Assembly (NCBI GenBank): GCA_902479075.1
Contig: CABSNK010000002.1
Location: 93,545 to 157,544 of the forward strand
Length of the DNA stretch: 64,000 nt
Direction: 5' to 3'
From: an uncultured Collinsella sp.
Lineage (GTDB): Bacteria > Actinomycetota > Coriobacteriia > Coriobacteriales > Coriobacteriaceae
Positions 50,659 to 60,400 of the stretch are shown here, in pieces. Position 1 is the stretch's first letter. Each line of letters begins with the position of its first letter. The notes below the pieces were generated by a model. The model was not told the origin of the DNA. It saw only the letters and a program-made list of their open reading frames with translations, and did no database searches. The position numbers and the translations under genes were made by a program.

Positions 50659-50719
50659 AAGCAGGGGAGGTTTTGGCCTTCCCTGCTTGCTTGGTATCTA
50701 GGGACGATGTAACGTCCCT
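50659..50719 (+). terminator. two hairpins between the binding protein and livH
   Basis: AAGCAGGG/CCCTGCTT with an inner AGG/CCT (50659-50688), then AGGGACG/CGTCCCT with a 6-nt loop (50700-50719) followed by GTTTC. They could stop most transcripts so that binding protein is made in excess over membrane parts, as in other liv operons. Confidence 0.6.
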
Positions 50720-50765
50720 GTTTCATACATTAACTGGAAACCTATTCGAAAGGGGGATGTGGAAC

Positions 50766-51647
50766 ATGACGGTCTTTATCCAATACCTGGTCAACGGCCT
50801 GTCCATGGGCAGCGTCTACGCCATCATCGCGTTGGGCTACACCATGGTCTACGGTATCGCCAAGATGCTGAACTTCGCTCACGGCGACGTTATCATGGTC
50901 GGTGCCTATGTCTCGTTCTGCGCCACGTCGTATCTCGGCCTCCCGGGCTGGGCATCTGTAGTTCTCTCTTGTGTGGTCTGCACGGTTCTCGGTGTTCTCA
51001 TCGAGGGCCTGGCCTATAAGCCGCTGCGTCAGGCAGGCCCGCTGGCCGTTCTGATCACGGCTATCGGCGTGTCTTACTTCCTGCAGAACGCCGCGCAGCT
51101 TCTGTGGGGCGCCACGCCCAAGAACTTCACTTCGCTCGTCACCTTTCAGGTGCCGGAGTTCTTGGCCAAGTTCAACGTAAGCGCCGTCTCGCTCGTCACC
51201 ATTGTCGCCTGCCTGGTTATCATGGCCGGCCTGATGTTCTTTACAGGTAAGACCAAGATGGGCAAGGCCATGCGCGCCGTGTCCGAGGACAAGGCTGCCG
51301 CTCAGCTCATGGGCATCAACGTCAACCGCACCATCTCGATGACGTTTGCCATCGGCTCTGCCCTTGCCGCTATCGCCGGTGTGCTGCTGTGCTCCTACTC
51401 GCCGGTGCTGCAGCCCACGACGGGTGCCATGCCAGGCATCAAGGCCTTCGACGCCGCCGTCTTCGGTGGCATCGGCTCCATCCCCGGTGCCTTTGTCGGC
51501 GGCATTCTCATCGGCATCATCGAGGCGATGGCGCAGGCTTACATTTCCACGAGCCTTGCCAACTCCATCGTTTTTGGTGTTTTGATCATCGTCCTGCTCG
51601 TCAAGCCTGCCGGCCTCTTGGGCAAGTACGTCCCCGAGAAGGTGTAG
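50766..51647 (+). CDS. livH: branched-chain amino acid ABC transporter permease LivH
   Basis: 293 residues, about eight membrane helices, with VNGLSMGSVYAIIALGYTMVYGIAKMLNFAHGD (parts GSVYAIIALGYTMVYGI and NFAHGDVIM) and AVFGGIGSIPGAFVGGILIGIIE, the LivH signatures. It forms the channel with LivM. ATG 50766 has GGGGGA 9 nt upstream; ATG 50757 abuts the site and is less likely. Confidence 0.95.
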   Translation: MTVFIQYLVNGLSMGSVYAIIALGYTMVYGIAKMLNFAHGDVIMVGAYVSFCATSYLGLPGWASVVLSCVVCTVLGVLIEGLAYKPLRQAGPLAVLITAIGVSYFLQNAAQLLWGATPKNFTSLVTFQVPEFLAKFNVSAVSLVTIVACLVIMAGLMFFTGKTKMGKAMRAVSEDKAAAQLMGINVNRTISMTFAIGSALAAIAGVLLCSYSPVLQPTTGAMPGIKAFDAAVFGGIGSIPGAFVGGILIGIIEAMAQAYISTSLANSIVFGVLIIVLLVKPAGLLGKYVPEKV

Positions 51648-52736
51648 GTGAGCGTTATGAAGTTTCTTAAAGACAAGCAGACGCGTCACGACTTTGTTAC
51701 ATACGCCATGTGCCTTGTGGCGTTCGCCATCGTGTTCTTTATGCAGTCTAACCACATGATTCCGCGCATGATCGCCGGTCAGCTGGTCCCCATTACGGCC
51801 TATATCGTCATGGCCATTTCCCTCAACCTCGTCGTCGGTATCGCGGGCGACTTGTCGCTGGGCCACGCGGGCTTTATGAGCGTCGGCGCCTATACGGGCA
51901 TCGTCACCGCTGTCGCGCTGGAGGGCGCCGTTCCGTCCGACCCGATGCGTCTGATCATCAGCATTGTGGTCGGCGCCATCGCCGCTGCCATCTTGGGCTT
52001 CTTGATCGGTATCCCGGTCCTGCGCCTGAGCGGCGATTACCTGGCTATCGTGACGCTGGCCTTTGGCGAGATCATCAAAGAGATCGTCACCTGCCTCATT
52101 GTGGGTGTCGACTCTCGCGGCCTGCACGTGATCTTTAACATCACGGGCAACTCTACGATCGACGACCTGCACCTGCTCGAGGACGGCACCGCCATCATCA
52201 AGGGCGCGCAGGGCGCCTCGGGTGTGTCGACGTACTCGACCTTCCTTGCCGGCGCCATTCTGGTTATGATCGCGCTCGTGATCGTGCTCAACCTGGTTCG
52301 CAGCCGTACCGGCCGCGCCATTATGGCCGTGCGCGACAACAAGATCGCTGCCGAGTCTGTGGGCATCTCCGTCACGCAGTACCGCATGATCGCGTTCGTG
52401 GTTTCCGCTGCCCTCGCCGGTGCTGCCGGAGCCCTGTTCGGCGGTAACTTCTCGCAGCTCTCCGCCACCAAGTTCGACTTCAACACGTCCATCCTCATCC
52501 TGGTGTTCGTGGTCCTGGGCGGCCTGGGCAACATGCGCGGCTCCGTTATCGCCGCGGCGCTGCTCACGGTGCTCCCCGAGCTGCTCCGTCAGTTCTCGGA
52601 CTACCGCATGCTCATCTACGCCATCGTGCTGATCCTGGTCATGGTCTTTACTAATAACCCGCAGCTCAAGGCGTTCTTCGGTCGCGTCAAGGACCGCTTT
52701 GCTTCCAAGAAGGAGGTGGCAGCCGATGTCCAGTAA
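51648..52736 (+). CDS. livM: branched-chain amino acid ABC transporter permease LivM
   Basis: 362 residues, GTG start immediately after livH; ATG 51657 is an alternative. About ten helices with NLVVGIAGDLSLGHAGFMSVGAYTG, LRLSGDYLAIVTLAFGEIIKE and VVLGGLGNMRGSVIAAALLTVLPELLR (parts GLGNMRGSVIAAALL), typical LivM. Its end overlaps livG by 11 nt. Confidence 0.95.
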   Translation: MSVMKFLKDKQTRHDFVTYAMCLVAFAIVFFMQSNHMIPRMIAGQLVPITAYIVMAISLNLVVGIAGDLSLGHAGFMSVGAYTGIVTAVALEGAVPSDPMRLIISIVVGAIAAAILGFLIGIPVLRLSGDYLAIVTLAFGEIIKEIVTCLIVGVDSRGLHVIFNITGNSTIDDLHLLEDGTAIIKGAQGASGVSTYSTFLAGAILVMIALVIVLNLVRSRTGRAIMAVRDNKIAAESVGISVTQYRMIAFVVSAALAGAAGALFGGNFSQLSATKFDFNTSILILVFVVLGGLGNMRGSVIAAALLTVLPELLRQFSDYRMLIYAIVLILVMVFTNNPQLKAFFGRVKDRFASKKEVAADVQ

Positions 52737-53586
52737 ATTTGAGTTCAACAAGGGCAAGATGGTCCCGTATCCTTCTGGCGCCATCGTTCCCGATCGTGAC
52801 CTGGGCGAGCGCCCGGCACTCGAGTGCATCCACCTGGGCATTGAGTTTGGCGGCCTTAAGGCAGTCGACGACTTTAGCCTGACTATCGGCAAGACCGAGA
52901 TCGCCGGTCTGATCGGCCCCAACGGTGCCGGCAAGACCACGGTCTTCAACCTGCTCACCAAGGTGTACCAGCCCACGCACGGCACCATCCTGCTCGACGG
53001 CGAGGACACCTCGGGTAAGTCGGTCTATCAGGTCAACCGTATGGGTATTGCTCGTACCTTCCAGAACATTCGTCTGTTCAACACCATGACGGTGGAGGAT
53101 AACGTTAAGGTCGGCCTGCATAGCCAGGAGCGTTACTCCGGCTTTGAGGGCGTGCTGCGCCTGCCGACGTATTGGAAGCACGAGAAGGCCGCCCACGAGC
53201 GTGCCATGGAGCTGCTGTCCATCTTTGATATGGAGCATCTGGCAAACGAGCAGGCTGGCTCGCTGCCTTACGGCGCCCAGCGTCGTCTGGAGATCGTCCG
53301 CGCGCTTGCCACCAACCCCAAACTGCTGCTGCTCGACGAGCCTGCCGCCGGCATGAACCCGTCCGAGACCGCGGAACTCATGGAGAACATCGTTAAGATT
53401 CGCGACACCTTCGGCATTGCCATCATGCTTATCGAGCACGACATGTCGCTCGTCATGAATATTTGCGAGGGCATCTGTGTGCTCAACTTTGGTAAGGTCA
53501 TCGCCAAGGGCACGGCCGAGGAAATCCAGAACAACGACGCCGTTATCGAGGCGTATCTGGGCAAGCAGGATAAGGGGGAGAACTAA
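52726..53586 (+). CDS. livG: branched-chain amino acid ABC transporter ATPase LivG
   Basis: 286 residues: Walker A GLIGPNGAGKTTVFNLL, signature LPYGAQRRLEIVRALA, Walker B LLLLDEPAAGM and the LivG C-terminal VLNFGKVIAKGTAEEIQ. A short N-terminal extension (about 1-38) precedes the nucleotide-binding domain. ATG 52726 follows AAGGAGGTGG; it overlaps the end of livM. Confidence 0.95.
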   Translation: MSSKFEFNKGKMVPYPSGAIVPDRDLGERPALECIHLGIEFGGLKAVDDFSLTIGKTEIAGLIGPNGAGKTTVFNLLTKVYQPTHGTILLDGEDTSGKSVYQVNRMGIARTFQNIRLFNTMTVEDNVKVGLHSQERYSGFEGVLRLPTYWKHEKAAHERAMELLSIFDMEHLANEQAGSLPYGAQRRLEIVRALATNPKLLLLDEPAAGMNPSETAELMENIVKIRDTFGIAIMLIEHDMSLVMNICEGICVLNFGKVIAKGTAEEIQNNDAVIEAYLGKQDKGEN

Positions 53587-54300
53587 ATGGCAGAGCCGAT
53601 GCTTTCCGTCTACAACATCAACGTCTGGTACGGCGCTATCCACGCCATCAAGGACATCTCCTTTAACGTCAACGAGGGCGAGATCGTGGCTCTGATCGGT
53701 GCCAACGGCGCCGGTAAGTCCACGACGCTTAAGACCGTCTCGGGCCTGCTGCGTTCCAAGACCGGCTCCATCAAGTTTATGGGCGAGGACATTACCCATA
53801 CGCCTGCCGACAAGCTGGTTGGTAAGGGCCTGGCTCAGGTCCCCGAGGGCCGTCGCGCCTTTTTGCAGATGACGGTCGAGGAGAACCTGGAGATGGGCGC
53901 TTATACACAGCCCAAGTCCACGGTGGCTCCGGGCCTGGAGCGCGTCTATGAGCAGTTCCCGCGCCTGAAGGAGCGCCGTCGCCAGGTCGCCGGCACCCTT
54001 TCGGGCGGCGAGCAGCAGATGCTCGTTATGGGCCGTGCCCTTATGAGTAACCCCAAGCTGCTCATGCTCGACGAGCCTTCCATGGGCCTGGCGCCGATTC
54101 TGATCGAACAGATCTTCCGGATTGTCGAGGACCTGCACAAGGCCGGCACCACGGTGCTTCTGGTCGAGCAAAACGCACAGATGGCTCTTTCCATCGCCAC
54201 ACGCGGCTACGTGCTCGAGACCGGCAAGATCACCATGACCGGCACGGGCCAAGAGCTGCTGCACGACGACAACGTGCGTAAAGCCTACCTGGGCGGTTAG
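53587..54300 (+). CDS. livF: branched-chain amino acid ABC transporter ATPase LivF
   Basis: 237 residues: Walker A ALIGANGAGKSTTLKTV, signature LSGGEQQMLVMGRAL, Walker B LLMLDEPSMGLAP. Second ATPase of the transporter, directly after livG with an AAGGGGGAG site. Its stop (54298-54300) is followed 3 nt later by the structured repeat element, copy B, in the sense orientation. Confidence 0.95.
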   Translation: MAEPMLSVYNINVWYGAIHAIKDISFNVNEGEIVALIGANGAGKSTTLKTVSGLLRSKTGSIKFMGEDITHTPADKLVGKGLAQVPEGRRAFLQMTVEENLEMGAYTQPKSTVAPGLERVYEQFPRLKERRRQVAGTLSGGEQQMLVMGRALMSNPKLLMLDEPSMGLAPILIEQIFRIVEDLHKAGTTVLLVEQNAQMALSIATRGYVLETGKITMTGTGQELLHDDNVRKAYLGG

Positions 54301-54303
54301 ATG

Positions 54304-54476
54304 GTTACGGCGTTTTGCCAAACGCCGTAACCAGCCGACGCTGCAAGCCCGCCAGAGCGGCAATCTGCCTTTCAACTTCGGCGGCATGACCAGAAGGTCA
54401 ATGCCGCCTTGTTTCAAGGCACCTTGCTCGCTCTGGCGGGCTTTCGCTGTCGTTGCCAAAACATCGGCGTTGTGGC
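54304..54476 (+). ncRNA. structured repeat element, copy B, conserved core
   Basis: Aligns without gaps to 1560-1729; positions here equal those plus 52744. P1 54304-54315 with 54320-54331; P2 54345-54359 with 54429-54443 (all Watson-Crick); P4 54380-54391 with 54396-54408. Covariation with copy A: A1603-T1697 is G54347-C54441 here, T1646-A1653 is C54390-G54397, and the wobble T1608-G1692 is C54352-G54436. The following 7-pair GTCGTTG/CAACGAC helix (about 54449-54488) is specific to this copy. Transcription as the 3' part of the liv message is likely but not shown. Confidence 0.55.
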
Positions 54477-54491
54477 AGATGCCAACGACTA

Positions 54492-54576
54492 CCCCCATGA
54501 AGTTGTGGTGGAATAGGGACTAAATGGGAGCCTCAGAGGCCAAAACAGTCCCTATTCCACCGCAACTTCATGGGGG
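54492..54576. repeat. long inverted repeat (hairpin), variable part of element copy B
   Basis: Thirty-nt arms 54492-54521 and 54547-54576 pair at 29 positions, the one exception being a T-G wobble, around a 25-nt loop with an inner GCCT/AGGC. The arms (CCCCCATGAAGTTG at the outer left end) bear no resemblance to those after copy A. No T-run follows. The rest of the spacer to cutC (54577-54624) shows only the GGGGG ribosome site. Confidence 0.88.
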
Positions 54577-54624
54577 CGTGCGACAATGCCCATCGGAAAA
54601 CGTTTGTCATCTGGGGGTCTATCT

Positions 54625-55302
54625 ATGCTGTACGAGTTTTGTGCCGAGAACTTTGAGCGGGTGCCGGCGGCCATCGAGGCCGGTGCGGGGCGCATTGAGC
54701 TGTGTGACAACCTCGCCGTCGGTGGCACCACGCCTTCCGCCGGTGTTATTAGCAATACAGTCAGTTACGCTCACGAGCATGATGCGCGAGTGATGTGCAT
54801 GATTCGCCCGCGTGGTGGTGACTTTCACTACAACCAGGACGAGCTGCGCATGATGGAGATGGACTTGGGTCTTGCCGTGAGCGCCGGCGCCGACGGCTTG
54901 GTCTTTGGCTGCTGCAAGCCTTGTGCCGGCGGATGGGCGCTCGATGAACTTACGCTCGGCGCCCTCGTGATGGCTGCGGGCTGCGCGACCGAGGAGTGCA
55001 AGCGTGAGCCCATTGACATCACCTTCCACATGGCGTTTGACCAGCTCTCGCCCGAGGCTCAGATCGATGCTGTCGACACGCTCGCCGACTGTGGCATCAC
55101 GCGTATCCTGACGCATGGTGGTGCTGCCGGAACGCCGATTGAGGACAATCTGGAGCACCTATCGCGTCTTGTCGAGTATGCGGGCGACCGCCTGACCATC
55201 CTTCCCGGCGGCGGCATTTCCACGGCCAACCGCGATACCGTGGCGGCGGCATTGGGCGTCTCCGAGCTCCATGGCACCAAGATCGTGCCGCTGGAGGCGT
55301 AA
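54625..55302 (+). CDS. cutC: CutC family protein
   Basis: 225 residues, single TIM-barrel of the CutC family: YEFCAENFERVPAAIEAGAGRIELCDNLAVGGTTPSAG (parts AIEAGAGRIELCDNL and GGTTPSAGVI), VMCMIRPRGGDF and TFHMAFDQ are the conserved stretches. CutC has been linked to copper homeostasis but its enzymatic role is unclear. ATG 54625 follows GGGGG; the frame is open up to 54586, next to the hairpin. Only 3 nt separate it from the next gene. Confidence 0.92.
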   Translation: MLYEFCAENFERVPAAIEAGAGRIELCDNLAVGGTTPSAGVISNTVSYAHEHDARVMCMIRPRGGDFHYNQDELRMMEMDLGLAVSAGADGLVFGCCKPCAGGWALDELTLGALVMAAGCATEECKREPIDITFHMAFDQLSPEAQIDAVDTLADCGITRILTHGGAAGTPIEDNLEHLSRLVEYAGDRLTILPGGGISTANRDTVAAALGVSELHGTKIVPLEA

Positions 55303-55305
55303 CCC

Positions 55306-56103
55306 GTGGCGCTGGTATTTGACGTTCAGCAGGCGAGCGGCAAGCCCGACGACAACCGGCGCCCTGGCACCGCGTGCCCCTTTTGCGATACCGAGGGACT
55401 CGCCAATATCATCCGGCGCGACGGCGACTGCATCTGGCTCGAGAATAAGTTCAAAACCCTGCGCGCCACCCGTCAAACCGTGCTGATCGAGTCAGCCGAT
55501 CACGATGCCGACCTGGCGACCTATGAGCCAGATGAACTCCACCATGTGATGAGGTTTGCCCTGGATTGCTGGCAGCAGATGATCGATTCACAGCAGTATC
55601 GAAGCGTGCTCATGTACAAGAACAAGGGTCCTCTCTCGGGCGGTAGTCTCGTTCATCCGCACATGCAGATTGTGGGTTTGGAGCAGGCAGACGGCTATGC
55701 TTCGTTGACTTCCGCCAATTTCGAAGGCATCAATGTCTGGCAACAGGGGAGAATCGCGGCCAACATCTCAACCGAACCGATCATGGGGTTCTTTGAGGTC
55801 AACGTTTCAGCCCCGCAGGGAATTGCCGCCAGCGATGACACAAGAGACCAAGCCGAGGCAGATCTCTTCGCCGATGCGATCCAGGTGGCTCTGCGCTATA
55901 TCCTGAACGAGCACCACGGTGGTCGCGCAGAGTCGTACAACTTGTTCTTCTATCACCTGGGCGGTCGGACCATTGCCAAGGCGCTGCCGCGTTGGGTGGT
56001 TTCGCCCTACTTTGTCGGCTATCGTTTGGCCCAGGTCAATGCCGAGACAACGCTCGATATCGATGCTGAGCGCTTGCGTGCGCATCTGGAAACGCTCGTA
56101 TAG
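55306..56103 (+). CDS. GalT/HIT-superfamily protein (DUF4931-like)
   Basis: 265 residues, GTG start 3 nt after cutC. Zinc-knuckle-like CPFCDTEG near residue 24 and the HIT-type catalytic motif in GGSLVHPHMQIVG (His-x-His-x-Gln) place it with galactose-1-phosphate uridylyltransferase-like nucleotidyltransferases; YNLFFYH provides another conserved stretch. A second histidine motif of true GalT is missing, so DUF4931 is the better label. It probably transfers or hydrolyses a nucleotide-sugar or nucleotide; substrate unknown. Confidence 0.72.
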   Translation: MALVFDVQQASGKPDDNRRPGTACPFCDTEGLANIIRRDGDCIWLENKFKTLRATRQTVLIESADHDADLATYEPDELHHVMRFALDCWQQMIDSQQYRSVLMYKNKGPLSGGSLVHPHMQIVGLEQADGYASLTSANFEGINVWQQGRIAANISTEPIMGFFEVNVSAPQGIAASDDTRDQAEADLFADAIQVALRYILNEHHGGRAESYNLFFYHLGGRTIAKALPRWVVSPYFVGYRLAQVNAETTLDIDAERLRAHLETLV

Positions 56104-56133
56104 CAAGATTAACACCCGTGTAATGCGGACAGT

Positions 56134-57132
56134 CTAGCGCGCCATGGCGTCGCGGCCGGCCTCGACACGCTTGCGCTGGGCGGCGCGCTCCTCGTCGGTC
56201 AGACGCTCAAAGAGATGCCCGATAAACGAGGCGAGTATCTGCTGAAACAGCGTTCCGCACATGACGGGAAACACGACTTCGCCTGGAAAGTACTGTGTGG
56301 CGATGACGGCGCCCGAAGAGATGTTACGCATGCCGCAGGTAAAGCACATGGTAGTCGTCTCGCTATATGGCAGATGCAGCGCACGGGCGACCAGAAAACC
56401 GACGACAAAGCCGCTGATGGCGAAGGTCAAAATAAAGAGGGCGACTTCCAGACGCACCGCGTTCATGTGCAGCACGTACTCACTCATGGCGGTGGAGTTT
56501 GAGGCGATAACGCCCATCATCATGAACTTGCAGGCGGGCGAGAGCGCGGGGGAGAGCTTCTCGTGTCCCCATCCACGCGTGAGCTCGTTGATCACGATGC
56601 CGAGCACGGCGGGGATGGCGATCATAAAGGCCATGTCCTGCATCATGCTCGGCACATCGATCGAGACGGTGGCACCCAGCAAGAGCTTCAGCGTGAGCGG
56701 AATCGTCACAGGCGAGATAACCGAGGACGTCAGGATAATGGTGAGCGCGAGCGGGCCGTTGCCGCCGAACATGCTAATCCACATAAAGGCAGTGACTGCC
56801 ACGGGTACGCTGTACTCGAGCACGATGCCGCAGACAAGGTTGGGGTTGGAGCCAAAGAACAGCGATCCCATGGCATAAGCTGCTATGGGAATAAGCACCG
56901 CCGAGACGAGCAGCGCCAAAATCAGGTGCAGCGGACGGCGGAACACCTCGGCTACCTGGTGGAAGGTGTTGCTGAGCGCGCCTTGGAACGTCATAAAGGC
57001 GAAGAGAGCGGGAACGATGGGCTTGAGTACGCCGATCTGCTGGGGAAAGAGCACACCGAGCGTTACGCAAATCGGAACGATGACCTGCATATGCCCCGCG
57101 AGGAACTTTCCCAGTCCAACCCATTGCTTCAT
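56134..57132 (-). CDS. bile acid:sodium symporter family (BASS) transporter
   Basis: 332 residues, about ten membrane helices. Family features: FQGALSNTFHQ near the N-terminus, EYSVPVAVTAFMWISMFGGNGPLALTIILTSSVISPVTIPLTLKLLLG (parts SVISPVTIPLTLKLLLG) and the cross-over TCGMRNISSGAVIATQYFP. Members take up organic anions, such as bile acids or pantoate, with sodium; a gut habitat makes bile acid possible but not shown. The C-terminal tail is basic. Divergent from the recJ fusion gene with 276 nt between. Confidence 0.9.
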   Translation of the reverse strand: MKQWVGLGKFLAGHMQVIVPICVTLGVLFPQQIGVLKPIVPALFAFMTFQGALSNTFHQVAEVFRRPLHLILALLVSAVLIPIAAYAMGSLFFGSNPNLVCGIVLEYSVPVAVTAFMWISMFGGNGPLALTIILTSSVISPVTIPLTLKLLLGATVSIDVPSMMQDMAFMIAIPAVLGIVINELTRGWGHEKLSPALSPACKFMMMGVIASNSTAMSEYVLHMNAVRLEVALFILTFAISGFVVGFLVARALHLPYSETTTMCFTCGMRNISSGAVIATQYFPGEVVFPVMCGTLFQQILASFIGHLFERLTDEERAAQRKRVEAGRDAMAR

Positions 57133-57294
57133 CTGCTCTTGTGACTCCCTTTGCTCGTAAATCCGTTTTGAATGGATATGCTAGACGCTCGCATGCATCC
57201 GTGCGTTAGAAACGCTCGATTATTTCGAGGCTATTACCGGCATCGTTTACCGAAACCACGGCGTGCTGCGAGGCTCTGCGTCCGTGCCGCACGG

Positions 57295-57300
57295 TATAAT
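57295..57300 (+). promoter_or_regulatory. -10 box upstream of the recJ fusion gene
   Basis: Perfect TATAAT, 109 nt before the preferred start of recJ-helicase. No good -35 is seen 16-18 nt upstream. A 21-codon frame (57357-57422) with GAGGA before it overlaps the gene start and could be a leader peptide, but I do not annotate it. Confidence 0.5.
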
Positions 57301-57408
57301 AAACCCGTTCAACAGATCTGCCTGCCGAAGTGGGCATACACAGAGGACTCATCGCTATGAACCGTGAGAGGTATCGCGGCGACCTGCCCCTATCGGGGGT
57401 GGGCGCTC

Positions 57409-60400
57409 ATGTCATCGCTTAAGACGACGCATCGCTGGGCGGTCGCTCGGCAAAACCCCGAGCTCGAAAAGGAGCTTTCGGCTGGCCTGGGCATACCCAG
57501 GCTGGTGGCGCGCATTATGGTTGCGCACGGCATTGCCTCGATTGAGGAGGGACAGCTATTTCTGACGCCTTCGCTCGACCGTGATTGGGCCGATCCGCTC
57601 GTCATTCCGGGCATGTCAGTTGTTGCCGATCGTGTCGAACGCGCCATCCGCAACCGCGAGCGTATCGCCGTCTTTGGTGATTTTGACGTTGACGGCATTA
57701 CATCGACCTGCCTGTTGACCGAGGCGCTGCGGACGTTTGGCGCCGATGTCACACCGTTTATCCCGCACCGCTTTGACGAGGGTTATGGCCTTTCGCGCGC
57801 CGCGCTCGATCGCGTCAACGAGCTCGCCCAACCCAATCTGATTGTGACCGTCGATAACGGTATCGCGGCCAAGGATGAGGTCTCCTATCTGGAGAGCTTG
57901 GGAATCGATCTGGTGGTTACGGACCACCATGAGCCGTCCGACCAGGTGCCGCAGGGCGTGCCCCTGACCGACCCCAAGCTCGAGGATGAGGGCCCCTCGC
58001 GCGAGCTTGCCGGTGCTGGCGTGGCGCTCAAGCTGGTGCAGGTTTTGGGCGAGCGTCTGGGCAAGCCGTCGTATTGGCGTTCGCTGATTGAGGTTGCGGC
58101 GCTGGGCACCGTGTCCGACATGATGCCATTGACGGCCGAGAACCGCGCGTTGGTCGCCGAGGGCATCCAACAGATGCGCGTGACGGCTCGTCCCGGCTAC
58201 ATCGCGCTTGCAGCGCTCGCCAAGGCCGACCTTTCTACCATTACGGCGGACGGTCTATCGTTCTCGCTCATTCCCCGCTTAAACGCCGCCGGCCGCATGG
58301 CCGATCCCAAGCTGGCGCTCGACCTGCTGCTTGCCCGCGATCCTATCGAGGCAAGTGCACTGGCGGCCGAGCTCGAGGAGATCAACCGTCAGCGTCGCGA
58401 GATTGAGGCGGAGCTCACGCGTGATGCCATGGCAAAGGTCGAGGAGACCTATGATGGCGGTCGCGCAATCGTCGTGGGTGGCGAGGGCTGGCACGAGGGC
58501 GTTAAGGGCATCGTGGCGAGCCGCCTTACCAACCGATATCACGTGCCGGCGTTGCTCTTCTCTATCGAGGACGGTATAGCACGTGGCTCGGGTCGCTCGG
58601 TGGGCAAGGTCAACCTGTTCGAAGCCGTCGAGCGCTGCTCCGACCTGCTGATTCGCCGCGGCGGACATGCCGGTGCGGTGGGCGTGACCATCGAGGCGTC
58701 TAAGCTCGATGAGTTTCGTCGTCGCCTTTCCGCCGTGTTGTCCGAGCTTCCCGCCGAGGACTTTGAGAACACCGACGAGGTTGCCGCCACGGTTGACCTT
58801 TCCGAATTGAATATCGAGACCATCGAGCAGATTTCCCGCCTTGAGCCGTTTGGCCAGGGTAATAAGGTGCCGCTGCTGGCTGCCGAGGGCGTGACGATGT
58901 GCGATCGCGCCGTGGTGGGCAAGACCGGCGAGCATATGCGCTTCGTGGCGACGGATGGAGCCGCGAGCGTGCCGGCAATCATGTTTCGCGTGCCGCAGAT
59001 CGATAGGCTTATCAATTGCGACAGCGCTGTCGACTTGGTGTTCGAGGCCGTTGCCGAGCATTGGCAAGGTCGCGTAAAGCCAAAGCTCATGATTAAGGAT
59101 GTCTTGGTCCGCGATACCACGGCGCCCAGCGTTGACGACCCGGCATGTGAGCTTCGCCGCGGCGTACAACCGGCGGATTCTGGGCTGCGCCTGGAGTCGC
59201 GTAAACGCGAGACGCTTGCCCAGCTTTCCTATACCGAGCTCACGCGCTCACTCATTCACAGCTTTATCGGATCGAACCAGCCGCACCGCGCGCAGGTCGA
59301 GGCGCTCGATGCCCTGGCCGATCACCAAAGTGTTCTGGCCGTTATGGGAACGGGGCGCGGCAAGTCTCTTATCTTCCATGTGCATGCCGCGCGCGAGGCG
59401 GTTCTTCGCGGGCGTGCGAGTATCTTTGTCTATCCGCTGCGCGCGCTCGTTGCCGACCAGGCCTATCACCTCTCGTCGACGATGGCCGCGCTCGGCATTG
59501 GCGTAGGCGTGCTGACCGGCGAGACCGTGGAGGCCGCGCGCGATGACGTGTTTGCCGGCCTGGCTTCGGGTCGCACCGGCATCGTTCTCACGACGCCTGA
59601 GTTCCTTTCCATCCATCGCGATCGCTTTGCGCGTTCTGGACGTATCGGCTTTGTCGTTATCGATGAGGCACACCATGCCGGTCTTGCCAAGGGCGGTGAC
59701 CGGAGCGCATACCTCGACATGCCCGATATTCTCAAGGCCCTGGGCAACCCCGTTGTCATGGCCGCGACTGCCACCGCAACGGCTCCGGTTGTGGCCGAGC
59801 TCGCCCGCGTGCTACCGATTACCCGTACGGTGGTCGACGAGACGGTGCGCGAGAACTTGCAGCTCGAGGATGACCGAGACCTTGCGAGCCGCGAAAATCG
59901 CCTGGTGTCGATCGTGGCGACGGGGGAGAAGACCGTTATCTACGTGAACTCACGCGACCAGTCCGTGGCGCTTGCCAAGACGTTGCGCAAACGCGTGCCC
60001 GACTGTGCGACCCAGATCGCGTTCTATAACGCCGGGCTTGCGCGCTCCGATCGCCGCTGTGTTGAGGAAGCCTTTAGAGACGGAAGTCTCAGCTGCATCG
60101 TTTCAACCTCGGCCTTCGGTGAGGGCGTCAACCTACCCGATATCCGTCATGTCGTGCTCTACCACATGCCGTTTGGTGCGATTGAGTTTAACCAGATGAG
60201 TGGCCGTGCCGGTCGCGATGGACAGCCCGCCGTGATTCACCTGCTCTATTCGTCGCGTGACGCTCGTATTAATGAGCGCCTGCTCGATTGTTACGCGCCC
60301 GAGCGCGATGAGCTTGTCACGCTCTATCGAGCGCTGCAGACCATGTGGCGCTCCAACCGTGGCAAGACGGGGGACGATTCATTCTGCGCGAGCGATATCG

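Noticed and set aside
50742..53009. 755-codon frame antisense to livH, livM and livG
   Set aside because: Spans three real genes and is Asp/His/Gly-rich without family pattern.
57357..57422. 21-codon frame with GAGGA before it, overlapping the recJ start
   Set aside because: Could be a leader peptide, but there is no attenuator hairpin and no way to tell from one sequence.
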